A DNA stretch of 64,000 nt, taken from Phragmites australis. Its lineage: Eukaryota; Streptophyta; Magnoliopsida; Poales; Poaceae. This document shows positions 32,331-45,700 of the stretch, in pieces; within the stretch, counting starts at the first letter, position 1; each line of letters starts with the position of its first letter. Both the position numbers and the translations under genes were made by a program. The notes under the pieces were generated by a model, which did not search any database, was not told the DNA's origin, and saw only the letters and a program-made list of their open reading frames with translations. Location of the stretch: assembly GCF_958298935.1 (NCBI RefSeq), contig NC_084933.1:6865001-6929000 (forward strand), written 5' to 3'.

Positions 32331-33720
32331 TTTTTGACCTGATTCACAACTATCTGTGAATCACCTTTCATGAGAATTCGATGAATTACAAGTGAAGTTG
32401 CTACTCGGAGACAAGCCAGCAATCCTTTGTATTATGCCATATTATTTGTAGCAAAGAAATCAATCTGAAGGGCATACATCAAGGTTTCCCCTGTTGTGAT
32501 GTAAAAATTATTCTAGTCCCTAAGCCTTGAAGTGTAAACTGATTTTATTTCCAAGCATACAGGATTGTGCAGCTAGTTCCCTCAAGAGTATCAAGGTTAT
32601 CAAACCTAAGGAACTAAATGAAAGCTGATCGTTTAAGAAAAAACTATATTCCTATCACTAATATAGTTGTGAATAAAGTGTAAGGTTGTGTAGAAGCAAT
32701 ATAAATAAATGAGAGAAATAAAATAAAACAAGAGCAATAACAATAAAGTTAATGATTAAGATAAAAAGGTGACGATGCAATAATAATAAAGTAAGGCTTT
32801 GGAGACTTAGGATCATGGGTAGATGTAGATAACTATAAATAAAAGGTAGGTGAATATGTTGCTGGTCTCGTATCTTAATTATAAGCATGTTACCCTAACA
32901 CATCACTCTGCGTATTGCTAGGGTCATCATGGCTCTGGTGTCCACCCCTCACTCCCACTGTTCGGGTGAGCAAGTGAGTATTAAGACATCATTCAGATCT
33001 TTGCATTAAGCTTCGTAGAAACATGTTGTTCCTCGGATTGTGAAGGGTCACCAACGTACCCGAGGCTTGTCACTCACCGGGTTCTTTTGGATCTTCAATG
33101 CAAAAAGCGATTTTTTTTTTGCAGATTGGGATAATAATCATAATAATTCTTAGATCATGATGTCCAGGCATCCTATGGAGACATCGGTCATTAAGCATAG
33201 TAGGTGTAATCAACAACCAATAGACTTAACCAATGATTTACCATTAAAAAAATCATAAAGGACTATATCTTTTTAGCCCTAAAAGGACTACTCACTCACA
33301 AAAGAAATCAATGCAAATCATAAATAAATAAATAAAATGAAGAATTTCCCTTGTTTCCAAAAGAAACATTCATGAAACAAATAATCCGATGTTCCTTCTA
33401 GCTCGAGGTTGACCCACTTGACAAAAAAGTCAAGCAGTGCTTGAGATTTAATGATGGTTCAGGGAATGAAGTAGATTTCAAACTCCCCAAGTACTACTGC
33501 CCACTTCATGATTACACAAAACATATCCCACGGGAAAAGTACAGAAAACAATAATCTTATGTGATTGAAAATAATGATGGAGCTTACAAGAAGTCATCAG
33601 GACAACGTAAAGTAATTTTTGAACATGTTGGTAGTGTACCTTAGGTCCATGCAACATTTCATTCGCGTAGTATACCGGCCTTTGATCCTTCTCATGCTTT
33701 TCGGCTACTTCCAGTTCCAC
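32330..33720 (-). pseudogene. Tat element C RNase H, split by an insertion
   Basis: The minus-strand reverse-transcriptase tail and RNase H linker run to 33370 (QRPVYYANEMLHG, KSQALLDFFVKWVNLELEG). RNase H resumes at about 32520 with TGETLMYALQIDFFATNN, YKGLLACLRVATSL and MKGDSQIVVNQVKKG. About 0.85 kb of unrelated sequence (32520-33370) interrupts the domain. Confidence 0.65.
32520..33370. mobile_element. Unidentified 0.85-kb insertion in element C
   Basis: Noncoding sequence whose removal rejoins the RNase H reading. The left half is AT-rich (ATAAATAAATGAGAG and similar), the right half contains CACTCACCGGGTTC and a nine-T run. I could not find clean terminal repeats or a target duplication, so its class is open. 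Confidence 0.4.
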
Positions 33721-34650
33721 AACAAGTACAACATTAATAGCTTATGGCATAGCTGCTACATACAACAATAATTCTTCCTTCGGGTCTAGCAAAGTTAGAA
33801 CATGAGAGGAAGGGAGATATCTCTTAAGGTCGTGGAATGCTATTTTGGCATGTTCCATCCACTCGAAACCTTTGCACTTCTTCAAAACATTGAAGAAAGT
33901 TAGTTTTTTTTTCGCCTAACCAAGAAATAAAATGACTCAACACCATCATGCGTTCAATCATATTTTGTACTTCCTTTAATGTACTTGGAGATCATATGCC
34001 CTTGATGGTTTTAATCTTCTTGGGTTTGCCTCAATGCCACAATTGGACACCAAGAACATGAGTAACTTCCTTGCGGCCACTCCGAATACGCATTTCTGAG
34101 GATTTAGCATCATATGATTCCTCTTGAGATTACCAAAGGTCTCTCAAAAGTCTTTGAGTATATTTTCTTTTTTCTTACTCGTGACAACCACATCATCAGC
34201 ATAAGCTTCTAGGTTCTTATCGATATGAGGATCAAAAGTAACCTAAATAACTCATTGGAAAGTAGCACCAGCACTCCTTAAACCAAAAAGCCTTTTTTAC
34301 ATAGCAGTACACCCTAGAAGGAGTGATGACGAAATATTTCTCTTCAACCTCTTTACACATGCTAATTTGGTGATAACTCGAGTAAGCATCCTAAAAACTA
34401 AGTAACCCACACTCAAAAGTTGAGTCAGCCAACTAATCTATCCTCAAGAGTGGAAAATGATCCTTCAGACATGCGTTATTCAGGTCGGTGAAATCTACAT
34501 ATATCCTCCACTTTCTATTAGCCTTCTTCACCATTATATGGTTAACTAGCCACTCGGGATGAAATACTTCCTGGATGAAACCTTCTTTGAGGAGCTTGGT
34601 TATCTCTTCATGAATTGCTTTCTTGCGGTCGTCCACTACGGAGTTTTTGT
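33721..34650 (-). pseudogene. Tat element C reverse transcriptase
   Basis: Minus-strand reverse transcriptase starting AIHEEITKLLKEGFIQEV, VKKANRKWRIYVDFTDLNNACLKDHFPLLRID (34433-34636), then DAYSSYHQI, MLNPQKCVFGV and later connection-domain words up to LLYVAA near 33760. The CLKDHFPL form is a decayed version of the Tat PKDxFPLP. There are many stops. Confidence 0.7.
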
Positions 34651-34889
34651 TTGATGGCCTTCGCCCTAGGGTGAATTTCTAGCCTTTGCTTGATCTCCTC
34701 CCTAGGAATTTCAGGCCTATCATACGACTGGCATGTAAACACATCTGTGTTTGCCTAGAGAAAGGTAATGAGCTTGGGTTCCTATTTGGGATCCAGTGAT
34801 GAGACTATTTGGAATCACCTAGACAACTTGGATGGGTCGAGTGTAACTGTCTTGATTTCATCATTGGGTTTGGGAAACCTTAGGCCACA

Positions 34890-35400
34890 AGTGCTTGGGA
34901 GAGTGTTGCTAGTGTGCAGAAATAACATCATGCAACAGTGAATGATCCACCATATCCATTCTTTTCTTGTCATACTTAATAGCCATAGACTTATCTCCCC
35001 AAAATGTGATGACTTCTTTGGTCCCTGGTATCTTCAAGCATTGGTATGAATAAGGGGACTTGGCAAGGATATGTTTGTACGTAGTCTCAAAATCTGCAAC
35101 ATCAAATAGAATATTTTATGTTCAAAAGTTGTTGATTTTCCCAAATGTGACCAAAAGAGAGACTCGACCAATTCAGGTAGTCGAAGAACTAGGAATAATG
35201 CCATGGAGAAACTTTTTCTCAGGCTCTATCTTTGTCCTCAATATCAGCATATAATCTAGAGTGCCTACAAACAAGATATTTAAAGAACTACCACCATTGA
35301 TATGGACACAGTTTACCTTGCAATTGTAGATGGTAGGCTCAACCACAAGTAGGTATCTCTCATGTCGCATGATTGAGTCAGGCAATCTCCCTTGTCAAGC
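34890..35400 (-). pseudogene. Tat element C protease
   Basis: Minus-strand pieces: VHINGGSSLNILFVGTLDYM (35250-35330), which includes the protease active-site neighbourhood, then FGKINNF-like words near 35100-35150. Matches the protease region of element B in order and spacing. Confidence 0.65.
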
Positions 35401-37664
35401 ATGATCAGAACTTCTAACCATTTGGTGACCTTAGGAATCATAGGAATTGTGGTATAGACTTCTTGCTTGATACTCTTGTACTAACACTTTGAATCATACA
35501 CCGATGATCCCCCGTATATATAGATCACGGTATGCTCACTTGCAAAGCTTGAGCATCATCATCCAAGTTGTCCTCTTGTCGCTTAGATTTTGAGTTGGTA
35601 GGTTTATTGAAAGACTTCTCTGCCAACTGCTTGTCGACTTCCTTTTGGATAACTTGGCAACTAAATAGTCATGAGTAATCTGTCTTGTGGATTGGGCACC
35701 ACTTCTTCCCCATTCTATTATTGTTCCCCTCTGACTAGGAATTTCAGGCAAGACCCAGAACCTTGATCAATAGCCATAACTTCTAATCCACGACCTTCTT
35801 CTTCATGTTGGATTTACTTTTGATTCAACTTTCTCTTCTTTGAGACCTTGAATGACTTGGGATTCTAAGTTTGCGGCCGTGATTAGGCAGATCTCAAGAG
35901 CACTGTAGGGAGATAATTGGCCATAACCTTTTCTTCTTCAGCTTCCTGGAAATTTTGAGGAATTATGTTGGATTGGTGCTCCCATCATACTTCTCCTAAA
36001 AGCTAGGTCAGAACCTAGATGGCCAGTGGTATTTCACAGCCTAGACATAAAAGCTCGACATCTGGTAATGAATGTAACGCTTCCGGTGTCGAGGGAAGGA
36101 TTCTTGCTTTTGGAAGATGAACTGTGATCCTTAGATTCAGCTATAGCCTTTCCTTTAGAGTGTTCTAAGGTTTATCGAACACGAAGAACAAGTGGATCTT
36201 GTACCTGGTTAGCGATTGGAGCTAATAATGGGAATGTGGTTGTGAAAATGTTGGTTGTGAGTGGACTGAAGCTAGGTCATGGTTGCGACCGTAAGGTAGA
36301 AAGGTGTTCTCCCTAGCACTTATGTTCACTTATATGCCAATGGATAAAGGACGGTATCGCTAAGATTTGGGTTAACTGGTTGTTACACGATAGATAGAAG
36401 ATTGCGCTAACCTACACTCTTGTCATGATGCGGCTAATCAACCCCCACTATTTGTGCACTATAGAAATATTATTGGTTAATAAACCCAACCACCTCGGTT
36501 GCATCTATGCTACTAAGATAAATGTATGTACACACATGGGATAAAGCATATATTGTATAGACCAAGTTACTAGCATAAAGAGGACAACACGTCTGAGTAA
36601 TGTTTACATGCCAAGATCCGTTAGGGTCTGAATGAAGAACATGAGAATTACCCCCATCACATCATGGGTGTAAGTCATGAGATTAGTAATAGGGATGTCC
36701 TGATATTTATTGGAGAGAGGACGAAGGGCAGAGAGGCTCTGGAGAGCTTGGCCTTGCCAATTGGCAAGGGGCCTCCATAAGGCGGCAGCAGGTCCCCACT
36801 GCACCAAGCATTGACCTCTAATCTAACCCTAGTTGTGGCGTATCTTCTGCCGAAAGTCCAATTCTTCTCTCGTTGGAGCACCCTCCATATTTATAGGCAT
36901 CTCAGGAGAAGACTTCGTAGTGAAGGAACCTCCTCTTGACTTGGGTGACAAGGAAGCTTCCAAGATATGCTTGTCAACAAATACCTTCTCTAGGGCGAAG
37001 CAAGGTAGTCAGGGAACTTTCTGGGCCCTGTTGCCGATCGGCAACAGTGATGCACTAATCGGTGTAGGTGCTTTCGGGGCCAAGCTAGGCCCAGGTTCTT
37101 CTAGCCTTCTCTTGATGATCTTCTCCATCTATTAGTGGGCTGGTTCTTGTAGATTCCTCAATGATTCCATTGTGTGTGCCAAAATACCGTCATTTCCTCT
37201 ACAAAGCACACAACATGTGTACAATTGGGGTTGATGTTAGGCACCAAATGCCACAAATAATATGATATCAATGAAATAGCTACTCAAATGAATGCCAAAT
37301 GTGATACATAATAGATGCATCAAGTATCAGCTTTGGTTGCCTCTACCTTTTCCACATCGGCATCTTCTCCATCGACTATCTCATGAATGCCATCTTTAGC
37401 CATGTTGATGTTGTATGAACCTGAACTTTTCAAGTCTTTTGCTTCAGTAGAGAAATCAAGAGTGGTAATGCGAGGTTCTCCCTCGGGGATATCCAGATCC
37501 ATATGGGAAATTACTTGGTAGTGAGAACTACCAGAAGCTGAGGCAATAGATGTACAAGCCTCGAAACTACTCAAGCACTTATCTTGGCTCTTGAGTTGAG
37601 GAACCCGAGAGTCAAAAATTATTGTTGTCTTGTTAGCTCTCGAGTTGAGGAACTCAGGAGTCAA
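35401..37664 (-). pseudogene. Tat element C gag, with an inserted LTR-like piece
   Basis: 37320-37664 is the N-terminal gag part (MTPEFLNSRANKTTIIFD, later SSHYQVISHMDLDIPEGEPR), and 35536-36180 holds decayed downstream gag. Between about 36180 and 37310 is unrelated sequence with a minus-strand TATA box (CCTATAAATATGG, about 36889-36901), most likely an inserted LTR whose borders I cannot fix. A diverged tandem duplication of about 49 bp lies at 37580-37675. Confidence 0.5.
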
Positions 37665-37788
37665 AAATTATTGTTGTCTTGTCAAACTGTTTGTAGATCT
37701 TGGGACCAAAATCGTTGTTGAACCCATGCTCCGAAAAACCAAATCTTGGAGACATGATACATGTAGTTGATGACACTGTCTTACCGAT

Positions 37789-37808
37789 CTCCACGAACGG
37801 TGCTAGCT
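37789..37808 (-). other. Tat element C primer-binding site
   Basis: Minus strand TAGCACCGTTCGTGGAGATC, the decayed Tat-type TGGCGCCGTctgtGGG site, next to the LTR end at 37811. Confidence 0.55.
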
Positions 37809-37810
37809 AT

Positions 37811-38041
37811 TGACGATTAGTAAACCGACAATTCAAATACTTGTATTAAAATAGAGATACTTGGCTATCAATTGTGTATCATAGAAAAAGAAGACAAGAT
37901 TTAGATAGGTTTGGATCTCTCAGAGGATAATAACCCTCTGTCATGTGTGTGACTTTCGCCTCAATTACCTCAAGAAAATAGGATTACAATAAGGGTGTTT
38001 AGATCTATTCCTGGTGAGTTATGTATAATTATGTGTTCCCC
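37811..38041 (-). repeat. Tat element C 5' LTR, truncated
   Basis: Starts TGACGATTAGTAAACCGACAA and matches the LTR at 14078 over about 200 bp, but similarity stops near 38041, so most of this LTR is missing. The next stretch, 38042-38160, is an unassigned GC-rich piece. Confidence 0.6.
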
Positions 38042-38303
38042 ACCCACTCAATGTCGGCGAGGATGCCGAAGAAGAGGGGGTCGATGGTGAAACGCCGTGT
38101 GGCCACCACTACTCCGTTGGTGTCGGCTTCACCTCTCACCCAACATGATCAACAACATTTGAATTAAGCACTTTTACATTTGAAGCATCTAGATTACTTG
38201 TTTGGAATAAACTTGTTAGATTAGTACTCCAAACAGACAATCAATATATCTCCATATATATTTAATTCATTTTGAAGTTTTAATAATTCAATGTTGTGTA
38301 CAG
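38042..38303. other. Unassigned junction and intron remnant
   Basis: 38042-38150 is GC-rich and unrecognised. 38160-38303 is AT-rich and ends in a splice acceptor (GTGTACAG) directly before the first recognised SEC1-like exon, so it is the 3' part of an intron. Confidence 0.5.
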
Positions 38304-39916
38304 GGCTTCATAACTGACCATGACAAGGCCCTAGAAGAGCTATTTAGTGAAGATGCAGAAGGCTCACACAAGTACAATGCATGCCTTAACACAGTGGCCA
38401 CATGCATTGCTACAGTGTTTGTGTCGATGAGGGTACTGTTTTGTGATTTTCTGCTATCTGCAGAGTCTTTATACCTGCATGTTTGTTTTGATTTTTCTGG
38501 GTGCAAGTGCTTGGGGAGTTAATTCGGAAAATATAGTAGTGTGCACTACTGCACTATACAGCTATCAAACAAAGAATGAAATACTATAGTGTGTCATTGC
38601 CCATTAGAGTAGTACTATGGCTTATTGTATCACATAGTTTGCATTAGTCTGTTTTTTTTTTGTTGTCATTAGTTGAGATGAGATTTCATTAGTTTCATTG
38701 TTTATTGATAAGATTGCACTAATTATTTGGATAAGATAGATATAGTTGTCAGAGCCAGGCTCGCCTATGTGAGGAGGCACAACCTTTCAAAGAAAGCAAG
38801 ATTAACTAAGCAAGTCTCCTAGTCCCTGAAGTCCTACTGTGGTCTTTCCCATACCGGCTATTCTAGACCCGTCCCTTCCTCAGGTGTCCTCGTCTAGTGC
38901 CATTCTACCTGTCTGACTTCCCTCCAGTAGCTGTTTACCCTCCCATATACTAGCATAAACACATGGTAATTGGATATCATTTCTTGAAGCCTGAGGCCGA
39001 CAAAAATATTTTAGCATGCAGATGAGTGATGTGGTGGTGGATTCGGGCAGTAGTTCTGCCAGCAAAGGAATAGAAGCTAGGAGTATCAGCCAAAGAAGTT
39101 CTTCCACTAAAGGGAAATATACATGGAAGAAAATTGATTCAAAACAGGATAAAATTGGACTCTAAAGTATCATTACAATTTTACTTTCTTGTAATTACCA
39201 TTTTATTTTGTAGACTTTGAGTTAATCGAAACTGAATGTATCCAATTATTTCAGGAATTTCCTCATGTGCACTACCGTGTGGCCAGGACAATTGACGCTT
39301 CTACACTGACAACACTACGAGATTTGGTCCCCACAAAGCTTGCTGCTTCTGTGTGGAACTGCCACATGGAATACTGCCAGTGCATCCTTTGACCTCTCAC
39401 TTTTTCTTGAGCACTACAGGTTGCACTGATTATTCATGAGTGGACCTATGATGCTATGTGCCATGATCTACTGTCTTTGGATGGCAACAAGTATGTACAA
39501 GAGGTGAGCATATCAGCAACTTGTGTCATACTTCACTGCTTTACCCCAAGTTCTGCTCTGTTGCTATGCCCTTGATGCTTACTAAATTCTTAAATTTTAA
39601 TGCAACTCTGAAACAATAGGTTCCAAGTAAGAATGGTTCAACAAATGAGAAGGAGGTTTTGTTGGAGGATCATGATCCAGTATGGCTTGAGCTTCGGCAT
39701 GCACATATAGCTGATGTATGATTGTTGCCATTTTCATCTTTAATTATGGTCTTGTGCTTTTGCAACATCATGATGTCATCAATGTTGCAGGTTAATGAAA
39801 GGTTGCATGAAAAGATGATCAATTTTGTATCAAAGAATAAAGCAGCTCAACTACAGCAGGCAACGTTTGTTCAGGAAATAGATTTCTTGCAAATTAGAGG
39901 GATAACTGATTATTAG

Positions 39917-41384
39917 CTGTAGGGTGGTGTGCAATTATTACAATAATTATTGCTGGTATTTGTACTGGATGCACATGATATTAATAGGACGGGCATAAGC
40001 CCCCTTTGGTTGATATGCACACTACAAAACTAATATAGCCTTAAGAGAGATTTTTTTGAGGCAGCATTTTGCACCAAATGTGCCCTATGTACTGCTTATT
40101 GGTAGTCGTGTTGGAGAGAAAAGTAACTAATTGGGGCAAAATATGTCATAAACTAAGGTATTGGATCCTTGTTCCATGTGTATGGAGTTGATATGACTGT
40201 TTGGGACTGGAGGGAGTAGGCAGTTGGTAACTAGTTTGTCATGAATTATTTTTATGACATGTTATGTATCTAGTCAGGGTTAAGGTAATGGTTGGTGGTC
40301 AAGAATCTAATTTTGAAGAATCATGTACTTGTAGGGATGAAACATCATGAAGACAAGTGGTTACTAATTTGAATAGGGGTTGAAATTTGCTATTACTTAG
40401 ATGAATCACGGTCCATGAATGATACTGCATATATTCCTAGGAAATATCAGGTGCACATAAGAATATTGATGAACATATGCCGAGACTCAATCTCACACAT
40501 CAGATGCAATATGGATGGACCAAGTTGGAGGTGGGAATTTCCTTCACCCGCTTGGGCGATCTTGGGCCCAATCTAATTTGGTGAAAAGAAACGGTAGATA
40601 GAAGAGATGGGGGGTACTCCCACCTGTGACTTGAACCATCCTGATTCGATTCAACATCTGTGATTGAGTTTGGGCATATGTTCACAAATATACTCATGTG
40701 CACCTGATACTTCCTCCCTAATGCATATATGACTGTGTCAAGCTGATCTGATTAGATTCCATGATGCATTGGGGCAGGTGATCTGTTGTTGTTTATACTT
40801 GACTTAGGTGATCTGTTGTTGTTTATACTTGACTTTCCAGATGATTTGGTTCATGAGTTACCAAGAATTTTGGTGGCGTGCTGGCTAAATCTTTAAATTT
40901 GACTAATTGATCAAATACTGTTCATATCCCAGTCTCTCATAGGTGATAGATTTTTTGTTGAATTAATATCTAAGCTTAGTTATGATTTGTAGGATCCATT
41001 TATTTATTTACTTTGTATGTTATGTTCAGATATTGGTAAACAAATGTTGACAGTTCTTCAAGAAATACTTGCATAGTTTTATTTGTATGATGCTGCTATT
41101 TCATGTTCAGCGTTCTTGTTCTAGATACTCCATAACGAGGGGAGAGTTTGAAGTTATAGGAGCATATAGTGCCAACACATATTCTGGTGCTAACTCTTAA
41201 CTCACCATGTGGATTGTTGGATGAGATTTGGATGTTTTGGATTCGAGGAGTTGGGATAGCCACATGAATAGAAATTTTTAATAGACCCCTAAGGGATCAA
41301 GAGTTCATTAATCTGGGATCCCATAGGAAGATAATATCTAGCTAAAATACAGTTATTTAGTTGTATTTACTCATTTTACTACAG
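39917..41384 (+). other. SEC1-like pseudogene intron
   Basis: Noncoding. Contains a 30-bp perfect tandem duplication (AGGTGATCTGTTGTTGTTTA and following, about 40777-40837). An exon expected between 39916 and 41385 (linker of the Sec1 protein) is not found. Confidence 0.5.
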
Positions 41385-41984
41385 ATTGCAGGAAAGCTCA
41401 ATAACATAATCAAAGAACAACATCTTAAAGATGTTGGACAGCTTGAGCAGGATCTTGCGTTTGGTGATACTGGGACAAAATAACTAATCAATTTCTTGTG
41501 GACACATTTGGTAACTATTGTTTGAACTACAGCCACTGAGATACTGGACCTGTCTCAACATCATTTTGAGACTTTTAGTGACCTAATGCAAGATGTAAGT
41601 CGTGAAAATAAGCTGCGTTTGCTAATGATTTATGCTGCAATCAACCCAGAGAAGTTTGAAAGTGAGAAAGGTGCAAAGCTGATTATTGATTTCTTGTGTG
41701 TAACTGTGTATAATGACCATGATATTCTTCAATCACATACGGATTCGTTCTCAATTTCTCAGTGTGCTGAAGTATTGGAGTTAGGTGGGAGTAGACATGG
41801 GGGATGAGAGACATTGAAAAAGATGGCTCGTACATAGTTGTCATAGTGTCGTCTAGGCCTCCAGACGGCCGGAGAAGGACGCCAAGGGCCTTCGCCTAAT
41901 CTGCCACACTTAGGTGACCTCAGGGGCATGACCAAACTCCGCTGCCACCTGGAATTGGGAGAAGGAAGGATGTGTGAACTCCGG

Positions 41985-42890
41985 AGGATTGCGAACTGCA
42001 AATCCAATCTTGTAATAGCAAGAGCTCGAAGTTCTGCCTCTATACTGGAACGTGGTACAACAGCTTGCTTTTTGGACTTCCATGTAATAGAAGTACCAAG
42101 AAGAATACAATAACCAGTGACAGAACGATAATCTATCGGATCACTCGCCCAAGTAGAGCCCGAGTAAGCATAAAGCTGAAAAAGACTAGAACGGGCATAG
42201 AACAAGCAATGAGATGATGTCCCCTTCAAGTATCGTAATATCCGAAGTAAATGACCAAAATGCACAGACGTTGGAGCACTCACAAGCTAACTCAATATAT
42301 GGACTGCATGAGCAATATCTGGTCTAGTAACAGTGAGATAAACAAGACTACCCGCTATACGACGATATCGAGAGGGGTCCTCAAGAGGTGCTATCAGTAG
42401 GACGCAGCTGCAAATGAAGCTCCATAGGAGTAGCAACTATTCAGAGCTAGTCATGAGATCCTGAATGTATTTAGATTGAGAAAGATAGAAACCTTTTTCA
42501 GAAGTCATGACTTTAATCCCAAGAAGTAACTAATATGGCCTAAATCAGACATCTGAAACTGCTCACTGAGTTGCTTCTTCACATAAGCACATGGTCAATA
42601 TCATCTCTTGTAAGCAACATATCATCAACATATAGAACAAGCAAAGTACGCCCTTTTGGAGATAGGTGAATAAATAAAGCAGAATCATGATTACTAGATA
42701 AAAAAACCAGCAGCCTGTATAACAGAAATAAACCGCTCAACCAAGTATGAGAAGCTTGTTTAAGGCCATATAAAGCATGATGAAGAAGACAAACATATCC
42801 TAAAGGAGCATTAACACCTGAGGGTGGCTGCATATAAACTTCTTCATGCAAATCACTATGAAGAAAAGCGCTCTCAACATCCATCTGAGA
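41985..42890 (-). pseudogene. Copia reverse transcriptase and RNase H
   Basis: Minus strand: MDVESAFLHSDLHEEVYMQPPSG, LYGLKQASHTW and LVLYVDDML (reverse transcriptase, 42579-42884, with the YVDD catalytic box), then HLLRILRYLKGTSSHCLFY, DPIDYRSVTGYCILLG, SWKSKKQ-like and SSIEAELRALA (RNase H, 42000-42283). Frames are broken between the blocks, and the C-terminal targeting segment is lost. Confidence 0.85.
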
Positions 42891-44500
42891 AATAGTCTAG
42901 GAATGAGTAGCAGCCTTGCAATCAAAGTACGAACTGTGGTCATATGAACAACAGGAGCAAAAGTCTCATCATAATCTCGACCTTTAGTTTGTTGAAAACC
43001 TCTGGCAACAAGACGAGCTTTGTTATCTCTTAATAGAACCATCTGCTTTTGTCTTAATTTTAAATACCCACTTACATGTGATAGGAACACCATGAGATGG
43101 TAAGAGAACAAGATCCCAAGTTTTTGTACGATCAAATGCAGCAAGCTCTTCAAACATAGCAGATTGCCACTCGGGAATATCATGTGCCTCCTGATAAGTA
43201 GATGGCTCCTAAGCTACAACACTCGTATGGGGAAAACCCAACCTGTCAGGAGCCTCAATAGTAGCACGGTCACGTAGATTATAATGGGGTCCAGTAAGCA
43301 ACTCATCAACAATATCACAATTAGTAAAGACATGATTATCAGGAATGGCCGAAGATGTGGGAATGGATGAATAATCAGAAGGAATTGTGATTCGACGAGT
43401 ATAGACATAGGTTATAGGCTGTATAAATGGTGAAGGAGCTGGTGTGGGTGAAGGGGCTGGAACTGAATAAGAGGTGGGTGGAGTAGGCGTAGGAGAAGGA
43501 GATGGAACAAAGTTATGATCACCAGATGAAGGAGGAAGACATAGAAAGGAAGTGGACTCCATGGGAGAGAAAGAGGGCTGAGTGGTGGGATTATAGAAGA
43601 AGGGCCAATCCTCAACAAAAGTCACATCACAAGAAATATGCATGCAACGAGAGGATCATAGCAATGATAACCCTTATGCTCAGAACTATATCCAAGAAAA
43701 ACACACTCAACCGATTAGGCAGACAACTTAGTCCGCTCATGAGGTGCAAGCAGAACATAGCAAGTACATCCGAAAACTCGAAAATGATATCTAGAAGTAC
43801 CAAAAAGGGCCTCACCAGGGCATTTTCTGACTAGCTTTGAAAACGGCTGCCGGTTGTAGAAACAACTTCTCAAAAATAAGAAGGAACAAAAGATACAATG
43901 AATGTGCGAGCAGACAACAATGTTTGCGTTCAGCAACGCCATTTTGAGCATGAGCCCCATAACATGAGAGTTGAGCAAGAGTGCCCTTGGAGATGAGGAA
44001 CTCACAAAAACAGAAGACATATTCTCCTCCAGAGTCAAAGCGAAATACTAATGGCAGTAGAAAATTGAGTATGGACCATACGAGCAAAAGATTGATATAT
44101 AGAACACAACTGGGATAGATGTTTATGAAATAAACTTAAGTATATCGAGAATGATCATTAATAAAAATGACATAATAACTATGACCATCTTTTGAAGCAA
44201 AAGGTGAGGGACCCTATGCATCAGCATGAATAAGATCAAAAGGTTTAGCAAAATGGGAAATACTACTGGAATATGGGAGTTGGAGCTGTTTATCAAGCTT
44301 GCAACCCTCAAAATGAAAAGTTGACTCAATGGACGTATGACCTAAACGACCCTGACGAACCAAAGTAGACAGACGTGATCCACATAAGTGACCAAGACGA
44401 TGATGCCACTCGGCAAACGATGGAGCAGATGACACACGAGCAATGGAAGGAGGAAGACGCAAAGTGCCCAGAACGTAGTGGCCAGGAGACACTCAAAGTG
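42891..44500 (-). pseudogene. Copia integrase and linker
   Basis: Minus strand: gag-pre-integrase AEWHHRLGHLCGSRLSTLVRQG (44214-44492), integrase core words HADAx, FDSGGEYVF, GAHAQNGVAERKH (43812-44087), C-terminal GCTCYVLLAPHERTKLS (43715-44038), a proline/serine-rich linker (43209-43643), and the entry into reverse transcriptase at DYDETFAPVVHMTTVR (about 42920-42990). Several frame changes. Confidence 0.8.
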
Positions 44501-45700
44501 TCCAATCACACTCCCGCTTCGAACATCCTGAATAAAACAAGATGAGGCATCAAATCCAACAAAACAGTTTTGGTTAGTAACTTGACTTACGGAGAGAGGA
44601 TTCATGGATAACTGAGGTACAAAAGAAACATGATGTAGAGAAAAACAAGAAGTGGAAAGTGCACCCAGATAAGTGATATGACAAGATGTATCATCAGTTG
44701 TTTGAATAGAACCTCCAGCAGTGACCGGCTTGCAAGCAATCAGTTGGGACTTATTAGATGTCACATGAAAGGAAGCTCCTGAATCTAGAATCCAAGACTG
44801 ATAATCACTATCATGAGTAGCAGCAACAGATACAGAGTCTCGGGAAGGAGCTATATTACGAGCACGAGCAGCACAACGTGCATGGAACTCAGGAAAATTC
44901 TCGAAATGACAAGAGAAGCAATTATCTGAACAATGGATAGTCTTCTTGCAATGCTCACAAGGAATACCCTCTGGGGAACTGCCTCTAGCTATGCTAATCC
45001 TCTGAGAAGCTGCAAGTACACTAAGGTACTGACACTGGAACAGACGTGAGCGAATGAAGACGAGTCTCTTCAGCAATGAAAGAAGACAACATCAACAATG
45101 GATGGAGTAGTGGGATTGTTGAGCAGTTGTATACGAATAGACTCAAATTCTAATGGCAGTCTGACAAAACTGATACATAAGGAGCTTCTTAATGAATTTA
45201 TTCTTCTGATCACAATAGCCTAAACACCCTCTGGTACATTGAGGTACCATCAAGAGCAACGGTCCCATCAAACGATCAAAAGCAATGTAGCACTCATCTG
45301 TGGACAGATTATTCTACCGAAGGCCATGAAGTCCTGTCATCGGAGTATGTAAGAGAGCACAACCACTTTTGAACATATTGACGCTACAAATAATCTCACA
45401 TTTCCTTAGCTGTCTTGTGATGCTCAAGACTCATAATCAAGGATTCCTCTGTACTAGTGACAATGACACTCATAACCCTTCTATCATCATTTTGCCAATT
45501 CTTGACTTCAGCAACACCAAAACTATCTTTTGACTTATCAACGGGTGGAACATCAGTCAAATGAGATGCTAGAGCATAACCTCTCAACACAGTTTTCACA
45601 GAAAAAAAAACTTGGTTGTGACATATTGGAAGCAAGCAGCAACAACGACTTGAGATGAACAGTAACAACAACCGCAAATGAACAGTGTAGCACAGATGAG
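44501..45700 (-). pseudogene. Copia gag and protease
   Basis: Minus strand: gag segment VLRGYALASHLTDVPPVDKSKDSF through MSLEHHKTAKEM (45396-45610), zinc-binding part CEHCKKTIHCSDNCFSCH (about 44890-44960), and protease SWILDSGASFHVTSNKSQL (DSGA active site, about 44735-44805). Gag between 45080 and 45395 is decayed. Confidence 0.75.

Noticed and set aside
32658..32888. 76-codon minus-strand frame rich in Leu and Ile
   Set aside because: Looks like a membrane protein only because the DNA is AT-rich; it lies within a noncoding insertion.
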